A stretch of 6,759 nucleotides of DNA, taken from an uncultured Clostridia bacterium (lineage in GTDB: Bacteria; Bacillota; Clostridia; Oscillospirales; Acutalibacteraceae). The stretch covers positions 1 to 6,759 of the forward strand of contig CAMHNT010000121.1 of NCBI GenBank assembly GCA_946186535.1, written 5' to 3'. Positions within the stretch are counted from its first letter, which is position 1. Each line of letters begins with the position of its first letter. The position numbers and the translations under genes were made by a program. Below are positions 1 to 4,328 of this stretch, in pieces. The notes under the pieces are model-generated. The model was not told where the DNA came from. It did not search any database and saw nothing but the letters and a program-made list of their open reading frames with translations.

Positions 1-14
1 TTTTCTATCAATTC

Positions 15-35
15 TATTGACATTCGTTGTCAATA
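15..35. promoter_or_regulatory. Upstream dyad operator, Fur-like, over the -35
   Basis: Arms TATTGACA and TGTCAATA (8 bp each, 5-nt centre) form a palindrome around base 25. The inner 15 bases at 18-32 match the 7-1-7 Fur box of Gram-positive bacteria (TGATAATnATTATCA) at 10 of 14 defined positions. The dyad contains the -35 hexamer on the plus strand and an identical TTGACA on the minus strand. Function as a Fur-family site is inferred. Confidence 0.5.
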
Positions 36-45
36 ATGATAAAAT
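17..45 (+). promoter_or_regulatory. SigA-type promoter of the metal-uptake operon
   Basis: TTGACA at 17-22 and TAAAAT at 40-45 are separated by exactly 17 bases, a near-consensus housekeeping promoter. Transcription should start near 52, leaving a leader of about 45 nt before the regulator start codon at 99. The -35 lies in one dyad (15-35) and the expected start site lies in a second, Fur-box-like dyad (47-73), so a bound metalloregulator would block polymerase directly. Confidence 0.8.
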
Positions 46-46
46 T

Positions 47-73
47 AATTGAAAATGAAAATCGTTTTCAATT
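47..73. promoter_or_regulatory. Fur-box-like operator at the transcription start
   Basis: A 27-bp dyad centred on base 60 pairs at 11 of 13 positions. Its core at 51-69 (GAAAATGAAAATCGTTTTC) matches the classical 19-bp Fur box GATAATGATAATCATTATC at 15 of 19 positions. It sits just downstream of the -10 and 26 bases before the regulator start codon, as expected for a repressor site. The likely ligand is the Fur-family protein encoded directly downstream, which implies autoregulation. Confidence 0.7.
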
Positions 74-98
74 GTTGAGACTAACCCGGAGGGAATTT

Positions 99-506
99 AT
101 GCAGGAATATAAAACAAAACAGAAAGAAATACTTCTCGAATGTCTTACTGAAAATAAAAATATGCATATGACGGCAGCGGAAATTTCCTCGAATCTCAGA
201 GAAAAAGGACATACCCTCGGAATGTCGACTGTCTATCGTCAGCTCGACAAGCTCGTTGCTTCGGGGCTGGTCAGAAAATATATTATAGACGAAAACTCGT
301 CCGCCTGCTATCAGTATATAGGAACATCGGGAGAATGTACGGAGCATTTTCATCTTAAGTGCAACGTCTGCGGAAAGCTGATTCATACTGACTGCAGTCT
401 GATGAAAAAGATTTCCGAGCATATGAAGGAAAGCCACGGATTTATTGTTGACAGTACGAAAACGCTGCTTTACGGAGTGTGCCGTGACTGTGCGGAAAAA
501 GATTAA
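99..506 (+). CDS. Fur-family metalloregulator, Zur-like
   Basis: A 135-residue transcriptional repressor of the Fur/Zur/PerR family, expected to bind operator DNA when loaded with metal. Residues 1-75 form the winged-helix domain, with the recognition helix signature STVYRQLDKLVASGLV at 43-58. The C-terminal dimerisation domain has two CxxC pairs (C88/C91 and C128/C131), the family's structural zinc site. Additional candidate metal ligands are C80, H83, H85, C99 and H113. The thiol-rich set suggests zinc sensing, but iron or manganese cannot be excluded. The start at 99 is chosen because GGAGGG at 88-93 precedes it and length fits the family; an upstream in-frame TTG at 27 would lie inside the promoter. 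It is the first gene of the operon, 12 bases before the ABC ATPase, and Fur-like boxes overlap its own promoter. Confidence 0.9.
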   Translation: MQEYKTKQKEILLECLTENKNMHMTAAEISSNLREKGHTLGMSTVYRQLDKLVASGLVRKYIIDENSSACYQYIGTSGECTEHFHLKCNVCGKLIHTDCSLMKKISEHMKESHGFIVDSTKTLLYGVCRDCAEKD

Positions 507-518
507 ACGGAGGATTGT

Positions 519-1223
519 ATGGCAATCTTAAAATGTGATGACGTTACGATGAGCTATGAGGGAGTCAATGTTTTTGAGCACCTCAGCTTTTCTCTGAACA
601 AAGGAGATTATCTCTGTATTCTCGGTGAAAACGGTTCCGGAAAATCGACTCTCATGAAGGGACTTCTCGGACTTCTGAAACCTACGGGAGGAAAAATCGA
701 ATATTCCGACGGACTTCATCAGAAAGAAATCGGCTATCTTCCTCAGCAGTCTGCGATTCAGAGGGATTTTCCTGCTTCCGTCTATGAGGTTGTTCTTTCG
801 GGAACTCTGAACAGCCGTGGAATGAAGCCTTTCTTCGGAAAAAACGAAAAGAAGCTTGCGGAAAAGAATCTCGAAAGACTTTCAATTTCTCATCTGAAAA
901 AGAAATGTTACAGAGAACTTTCCGGCGGTCAGCAGCAGCGTGTGCTTCTTGCAAGAGCTCTCTGCGCCACGAAAACGCTTCTGCTTCTTGACGAACCTGT
1001 AACAGGACTTGATCCGGTTGTTTCGGCTGAGTTTTATGAACTGATCAGCGACCTGAACAAGAATGACAATATCACCGTTATTATGGTTTCTCACGATGTG
1101 AGGGAGTCGGTAAAAAACGCTTCTCATATTCTTCATATTGAAAACAAAACCTGCTATTACGGTACCGTTAACGAGTATCTCCTGAGCAGTGTTTCGAATC
1201 AGTTTATCGGAAGCAATATTTAA
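519..1223 (+). CDS. Metal ABC transporter ATP-binding protein (ZnuC/MntA type)
   Basis: A 234-residue ABC ATPase that would power metal-ion import from the cytoplasmic face of the membrane. All nucleotide-binding elements are present: Walker A GENGSGKST at 36-44, Q-loop around YLPQQ at 73-77, signature LSGGQ at 134-138, Walker B LLLLDEP at 154-160 with catalytic E159, D-loop GLD at 163-165 and switch histidine H192. Length is typical of the zinc/manganese subfamily. The start has a GGAGG at 509-513. It sits 12 bases after the Fur-family gene and 16 bases before an ABC-3 permease, so the three are cotranscribed. Family assignment rests mainly on that permease; metal specificity (zinc favoured, manganese or iron possible) is inferred. 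No substitution in a key residue is visible. Confidence 0.92.
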   Translation: MAILKCDDVTMSYEGVNVFEHLSFSLNKGDYLCILGENGSGKSTLMKGLLGLLKPTGGKIEYSDGLHQKEIGYLPQQSAIQRDFPASVYEVVLSGTLNSRGMKPFFGKNEKKLAEKNLERLSISHLKKKCYRELSGGQQQRVLLARALCATKTLLLLDEPVTGLDPVVSAEFYELISDLNKNDNITVIMVSHDVRESVKNASHILHIENKTCYYGTVNEYLLSSVSNQFIGSNI

Positions 1224-1239
1224 GCTTCGGGGAGGCATT

Positions 1240-2076
1240 ATGAATTATTCTATTTCTGAAATTTTATCATATACGTTCATGCAGCGTGCATTGATTGTCG
1301 GTATTCCTGTCGCACTGTGCTCGGCGTTGCTTGGCGTAAGTCTGATTTTAAAAAGATATTCTATGATAGGCGACGGACTTTCCCATGTCGGATTCGGTGC
1401 GCTGGCGCTTGCGGCGGCTCTGAATCTTGCTCCGCTGAAGGTCGCCATACCTGTTGTTATTGCTGCGGCTTTTTTGCTTCTTCGAATCAGCGAAAACAGC
1501 AAAATCAACGGTGACGGCGCTATCGCAATAGTTTCAAGCAGCGCGCTTGCCGTGGGAATTGTTGTCACAAGCATTACCGGCGGACTCAATACTGATCTCT
1601 ACAGCTACCTTTTCGGAAGCATACTTGCTCTTTCTCACGAAGACGTGATTTTAAGTCTTGTTCTTTGTGCGGTTGTTCTTTTGCTTTACATATTTTTTTA
1701 CAGCAAGATTTTTTCCGTGACGTTTGATGAAAACTTTTCGCTTGCGACGGGAACGAACGCTAAGGCATACAACATGGTTATTTCGCTTCTGACAGCTCTT
1801 ACTGTCGTTCTTGGAATGCAGATCATGGGAACTCTCCTGATATCAAGTCTGATAATTTTCCCCGGACTTACGGCGATGAGAGTTTTCAAAAGCTTTAAAT
1901 CCGTCGTGATATCTGCCGCTGTTCAGTCGGTATTCTGTGTGGCGGTCGGACTTTTCGTTTCATTCTATGCGGAAACCGCAACTGGCGCAACGGTTGTCTG
2001 TATTAACCTTTTCTGTTTTATCATGTTTAGTATAATAGGTTTTCTCAGAACGGTTGGATTTTCAAAATCAAAATAA
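1240..2076 (+). CDS. Metal ABC transporter permease, ABC-3 family (ZnuB/MntB type)
   Basis: A 278-residue polytopic membrane protein, the transmembrane half of a zinc/manganese/iron importer. Hydrophobic segments are spread across the length (for example about 17-36, 66-82, 96-113, 136-155, 179-210 and 222-243, with a last one near 249-268), consistent with the 8-9 helices of the family. The conserved ABC-3 motif GDGLSHVGF lies at 44-52, and DLYSYLFGSIL at 119-129 is also characteristic. The start at 1240 is preceded by GGGGAGG at 1228-1234; an in-frame extension to 1189 would overlap the ATPase gene and lacks such a site. It is the last gene of the operon and is followed by an intrinsic terminator. 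No substrate-binding lipoprotein gene follows, so that subunit must be encoded elsewhere, possibly upstream of the window. Confidence 0.92.
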   Translation: MNYSISEILSYTFMQRALIVGIPVALCSALLGVSLILKRYSMIGDGLSHVGFGALALAAALNLAPLKVAIPVVIAAAFLLLRISENSKINGDGAIAIVSSSALAVGIVVTSITGGLNTDLYSYLFGSILALSHEDVILSLVLCAVVLLLYIFFYSKIFSVTFDENFSLATGTNAKAYNMVISLLTALTVVLGMQIMGTLLISSLIIFPGLTAMRVFKSFKSVVISAAVQSVFCVAVGLFVSFYAETATGATVVCINLFCFIMFSIIGFLRTVGFSKSK

Positions 2077-2086
2077 TCGTGATAAT

Positions 2087-2124
2087 ATAAATGAGCAAAT
2101 TCCTAAGTTGCTCATTTATTTTAT
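2087..2124 (+). terminator. Intrinsic terminator of the metal-uptake operon
   Basis: A perfect 12-bp stem (2087-2098 with 2108-2119, core ATGAGCAA/TTGCTCAT) closes a 9-nt loop and runs into a U-rich tail. It begins 11 bases after the permease stop codon and separates the operon from the next gene. Confidence 0.8.
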
Positions 2125-2125
2125 A

Positions 2126-2134
2126 TGGTATAAA
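2126..2134 (+). promoter_or_regulatory. Probable extended -10 promoter
   Basis: TGGTATAAA fits an extended -10 element (TGn followed by TATAAA). No good -35 is spaced correctly; TTGCTC at 2108-2113 is 15 bases away and belongs to the preceding terminator stem. Transcription would start near 2141, giving a very short leader with GGAG at 2145-2148. Confidence 0.4.
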
Positions 2135-2157
2135 AGCTTGGAACGGAGATGATATTT

Positions 2158-2784
2158 ATGAACGCAGTTGTTCTCAAGTTTTTCAAATTTCTGGATTACG
2201 GTGTTTTAGATCCTGAAGAAATTGAAGAAACTGCCGGAAGGACAGGTTTTATCGTTACTATGATACTGCTTCTTCTCGGAGCTTTCCTGCTTATTAGCGG
2301 CTCGCTTCTCGTGTATTCTTATTTAACAAGCAAAAAGCGCAGAGCCGAAAATCGCTTTGAAAGATACAGAACGACGGCGGCAAAAATAACTGATATAGAA
2401 AAAGTCTCGTATTATGTGAAGCCGTACGAGCGTGAAAAAGAGGTTAAGTTTGTTGATGAGTATATAAGAATTGGAAGAGGAGGTAGGGACGGTGAAAGAA
2501 AAAATGAAATCAGAATAAGATCACTCTCTGAACTAAATTATCTTACAGCAAGACATGAGACAATGAAGTCGATCAACAGTCCGAGAACGGAAGCAGTTGA
2601 AAAGTTCCGCTACAAGGTTAAGTATGAGTTCAGCACAGACAGCAGCAATCTCTATTCCGGAGAGTTTTATATTTTTGAAGAAAAGGAAGATATCAAGGTA
2701 GGAAAGACTATCGATATAAAATATAATCCTGCTAACCCTATGATGAATTTTTCATCATATAGCGAACCTGTCGGAATGCGGTAA
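2158..2784 (+). CDS. Single-TM membrane protein with DUF3592-like C-terminus
   Basis: A 208-residue protein of unknown function. The N-terminus (1-29) is followed by one strong transmembrane helix at about 30-56 and a positive cluster KKRR at 59-62, so by the positive-inside rule the C-terminal part is likely cytoplasmic. Residues 63-145 are charged and mostly unremarkable. Residues about 151-196 (YKVKYEF, VGKTIDIKYNPANP) resemble the end of DUF3592-type domains, where a beta-rich stretch closes with VGk-v-V-YnP-nP. This resemblance was recognised by eye only. The start at 2158 gives a 9-nt spacing to GGAG (2145-2148); an ATG at 2149 abuts that site and is less likely. It stands alone between two terminators and converges on the minus-strand lipoprotein gene. 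Confidence 0.75.
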   Translation: MNAVVLKFFKFLDYGVLDPEEIEETAGRTGFIVTMILLLLGAFLLISGSLLVYSYLTSKKRRAENRFERYRTTAAKITDIEKVSYYVKPYEREKEVKFVDEYIRIGRGGRDGERKNEIRIRSLSELNYLTARHETMKSINSPRTEAVEKFRYKVKYEFSTDSSNLYSGEFYIFEEKEDIKVGKTIDIKYNPANPMMNFSSYSEPVGMR

Positions 2785-2810
2785 TTTTGGTACAAGTGTA
2801 TTGGTTTAGA

Positions 2811-2850
2811 AAAATAAAAATAAGATCATACAATCACAGCGTATGATCTT
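2811..2850 (-). terminator. Second intrinsic terminator of the lipoprotein gene
   Basis: A perfect 10-bp stem AAGATCATAC/GTATGATCTT (2822-2831 with 2841-2850, 9-nt loop). Read on the minus strand it is followed by ATTTTTATTTTT, so it works as a terminator in that direction. On the plus strand no U-tract follows. Confidence 0.65.
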
Positions 2851-2856
2851 TGCATT

Positions 2857-2898
2857 AAAAAACCTGATCTGTCGGTGAAACAGATCAGGTTTTTTTTT
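2857..2898. terminator. Bidirectional intrinsic terminator between convergent genes
   Basis: A 9-bp core stem CCTGATCTG/CAGATCAGG (2863-2871 with 2881-2889, 9-nt loop) is flanked by six A on the left and nine T (2890-2898) on the right. It ends the membrane-protein gene on the plus strand and the lipoprotein gene on the minus strand. The lipoprotein stop codon (2897-2899) overlaps the T-run. Confidence 0.9.
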
Positions 2899-3673
2899 AG
2901 ATAAGATTCTGAATTTTAATTGAGCTGTATTTCTTCATGTCATCGGTTGTATAGATGAAGAAGTTAACTGTGGAATATATATCCTCTTCGTATGTGATCG
3001 ATACATATCCGTCACCGTCGTTTCTGGAATCAGGCTCGCCGTAGAACTCGATAACCTTCTCCGGAGTAACGGAATCATCGAATTTGAAACCACCCGGGAG
3101 AACGATGTCAAGACCGTCGTCGAGGTCAAGATCAACCTGACCGATCTGAGATTCGGAGTACTTTTTTGTCTCGCTGGTCGGATTCCAGAACTGAACGGAA
3201 ATAGTTTCGGATTCTGCTTTTTTCAGATAGCCCCCGATTGTATATGTGTTTGCATTCAGGTCATCGTCCTCAGTGAGAAGATATCCCGTTTTTGCAAAAT
3301 CGGTGTATGCACAGGGGATAGAGTATTTTGTGCCGTCGAGCTCAATCTCGAAGCTGAGAATGTCTGCCTGAGCTTTTGAAGCTGCCTTGGACTCGGCTTC
3401 GGACTCTGCCTCGGATTCCTGGTAGAATAACGAAGAACTCGAAGTTTCAGACTCGGCTTCTGACTCATGGTAGAATAACGAAGAGCTCGAAGCTTCAGAC
3501 TGAGCCTCTGATTCGGCTTCCGATACGATTTCCTCGTCAGCCGATGAAGTTTCCGAAACCTCGTTTTCGGAGTTTCCGCCGACAGGAGCGATTGTACCCG
3601 AGCCTGATGAACAAGCGCCGAGAGATGTCACGGTAATCATTGCTGCAAGTAAAATTGCTGTAACCTTTTTCAT
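2897..3673 (-). CDS. Lipoprotein with Ser/Glu-rich linker, function unknown
   Basis: A 258-residue predicted surface lipoprotein. A basic start (MKK) and hydrophobic stretch lead to the lipobox LGAC at 18-21, so C21 should be lipidated and the protein anchored outside the membrane. Residues about 36-102 are a Ser/Glu/Ala linker with two tandem copies of a 16-residue unit beginning SSSSLFY (62-77 and 78-93). Residues about 104-258 form an acidic, probably beta-rich domain. VTPEKVIEFYGEPD at 202-215 resembles the motif seen in several secreted proteins where a short helix precedes a GxPd turn; no family could be named. The start at 3673 is chosen for AAGGAG at 3682-3687 and a proper signal peptide; an upstream ATG at 3724 would add 17 residues before it. 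It lies downstream of the HPr-like gene on the same strand, with no convincing promoter of its own. Confidence 0.85.
   Translation of the reverse strand: MKKVTAILLAAMITVTSLGACSSGSGTIAPVGGNSENEVSETSSADEEIVSEAESEAQSEASSSSLFYHESEAESETSSSSLFYQESEAESEAESKAASKAQADILSFEIELDGTKYSIPCAYTDFAKTGYLLTEDDDLNANTYTIGGYLKKAESETISVQFWNPTSETKKYSESQIGQVDLDLDDGLDIVLPGGFKFDDSVTPEKVIEFYGEPDSRNDGDGYVSITYEEDIYSTVNFFIYTTDDMKKYSSIKIQNLI
3420..3515 (-). repeat. 48-bp tandem repeat, two copies, in the lipoprotein gene
   Basis: Copies at 3420-3467 and 3468-3515 are identical at 41 of 48 bases, with only two differences in the first 34. Each encodes 16 residues (SSSSLFY, then H or Q, then ESEAESE and one variable residue) of the extracellular linker. 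The period keeps the frame, so copy number could change without breaking the gene. Confidence 0.9.
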
Positions 3674-3729
3674 TTTATTTTCTCCTTGTTTTTTAAAAGT
3701 GAGTTTTATTAAAAGACCTTCCAAACTCC

Positions 3730-3755
3730 CGGAATATTCGTCAGGAGATATTCCG
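3730..3755 (-). other. Hairpin upstream of the lipoprotein gene
   Basis: A perfect 8-bp stem CGGAATAT/ATATTCCG (3730-3737 with 3748-3755, 10-nt loop) lies 57 bases before the lipoprotein start codon. No U-tract follows on the minus strand, so it is not a terminator in that direction. It may be a leader structure or an operator; nothing more can be said. Confidence 0.45.
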
Positions 3756-3802
3756 ATTTGTTAAAAAAACAGGTCCGATCAACAATTTTTACAATTTATA
3801 TA

Positions 3803-3831
3803 TTGACAAAAAAATGGTTAAGACTTATACT
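3803..3831 (+). promoter_or_regulatory. Strong promoter-like sequence, antisense to minus-strand genes
   Basis: TTGACA at 3803-3808 and TATACT at 3826-3831 are exactly 17 bases apart, among the best promoter matches in the window. It lies between two minus-strand genes and would start RNA near 3838, running antisense to the whole HPr-like gene. No plus-strand gene with a ribosome binding site follows until mtaB at 4329. It could drive an antisense RNA, a long mtaB leader, or be a chance match. Confidence 0.45.
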
Positions 3832-3842
3832 TAATAAGTTAA
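3808..3842 (-). terminator. Weak intrinsic terminator after the HPr-like gene
   Basis: On the minus strand, right after the stop codon (3848-3850), TTAA-CTTAT and ATAAG-TTAA arms can form about 9 bp with a two-base bulge, followed by CCA and seven U (3814-3808). The stem is nearly all A/U, so termination may be partial and allow read-through into the lipoprotein gene. It overlaps the plus-strand promoter-like sequence. Confidence 0.35.
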
Positions 3843-3847
3843 TGACT

Positions 3848-4096
3848 TTATACAGCTACCTTTGCGAGGAAGGGTTCGATATCCTTCAGCAGTTCTTTGC
3901 TGTTGTCCGGAACGTCTGCAGTGAATACTGCACTGTTCTCGCTGTCAACAATGCTTAGAACACCAACGATTGAGTGAGCGTCTATTTCATAGTTGTCAAC
4001 TCTCAGAAACATCTTCACGTCGTCATACTTTGTCGTAATGTTAACAAAGCTTTTTGCTTCGTCGAGAGATGAGATTTTGATCGATTTTGTGAACAT
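3848..4096 (-). CDS. HPr-like protein lacking the phosphoryl-carrier histidine
   Basis: An 82-residue protein with the size and pattern of HPr, the PTS phosphocarrier. HSIVGVLSI at 41-49 matches HPr's KSIMGVMSL around Ser46, so Ser42 corresponds to the regulatory phosphoserine. The segment that should hold the active-site HARPA motif after strand 1 is shortened and reads SSLDEAKSFV (9-18), without histidine; the only His is H41. The protein therefore should not relay PEP-derived phosphate. By analogy with Bacillus Crh, it could act as a regulatory partner phosphorylated on serine by HPr kinase, but this is inference. The start is set by GGAGGT at 4104-4109, 7 bases upstream. A promoter at 4152-4179 drives it, divergent from mtaB. 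Databases are likely to label it an HPr-family phosphocarrier, which would overstate its activity. Confidence 0.75.
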   Translation of the reverse strand: MFTKSIKISSLDEAKSFVNITTKYDDVKMFLRVDNYEIDAHSIVGVLSIVDSENSAVFTADVPDNSKELLKDIEPFLAKVAV

Positions 4097-4151
4097 AACT
4101 TAGACCTCCAAAAAAACCACAATAACTGTTTTTTATCAAAACTACTCTAAT

Positions 4152-4179
4152 ATATTATCACTTTTTTCAAAAAAGTCAA
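4152..4179 (-). promoter_or_regulatory. Promoter of the HPr-like gene
   Basis: On the minus strand TTGACT (4179-4174) is followed after 16 bases by TAATAT (4157-4152), with a TGA directly before the -10 (extended -10). Upstream of the -35, 4184-4198 is an A/T tract (perfect palindrome TTTTTAATTAAAAA) that could serve as an UP element. Transcription would start near 4145, about 50 nt before the start codon. Confidence 0.65.
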
Positions 4180-4328
4180 CGTCTTTTTAATTAAAAAATC
4201 GCTTAACTTTTCGTTGTACTGCACAAATAAAATGTAAAAATTTAATATATTCAGAAACTTGTCATACAAATTTGTCGTTTTGTGCAATGAATTTTGAGGT
4301 ACTATTTGTTGTAACAGAGGTGTTATCA

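Noticed and set aside
27..98. Upstream extension of the Fur-family gene to a TTG at 27
   Set aside because: It would translate the promoter and operator; the ATG at 99 has GGAGGG at proper spacing and gives the usual family length.
3376..3636. Plus-strand frame of 86 codons opposite the lipoprotein linker
   Set aside because: It mirrors the repetitive Ser/Glu codons, giving a biased Arg/Pro/Lys-rich peptide; no ribosome binding site was seen.
3758..3958. Plus-strand frame of 66 codons downstream of the antisense promoter
   Set aside because: It begins before the promoter-like element, and the internal ATG at 3842 (38 codons) has no ribosome binding site; most of it is antisense to the HPr-like gene.
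4110..4134. Possible plus-strand terminator (six A-C / G-six T arms) upstream of the HPr-like gene
   Set aside because: Only one G-C pair in the stem; too weak to call, and it lies in the leader of the minus-strand gene.
4184..4197. Perfect 14-bp A/T palindrome TTTTTAATTAAAAA
   Set aside because: Simple A/T composition in an intergenic region makes chance likely; at most it is an UP element for the HPr-like promoter.
4221..4285. GCACAAA / TTTGTGC inverted repeat upstream of mtaB as a riboswitch or operator
   Set aside because: Seven-base arms with a 51-nt A/T-rich spacer and no supporting inner structure; not distinguishable from chance.
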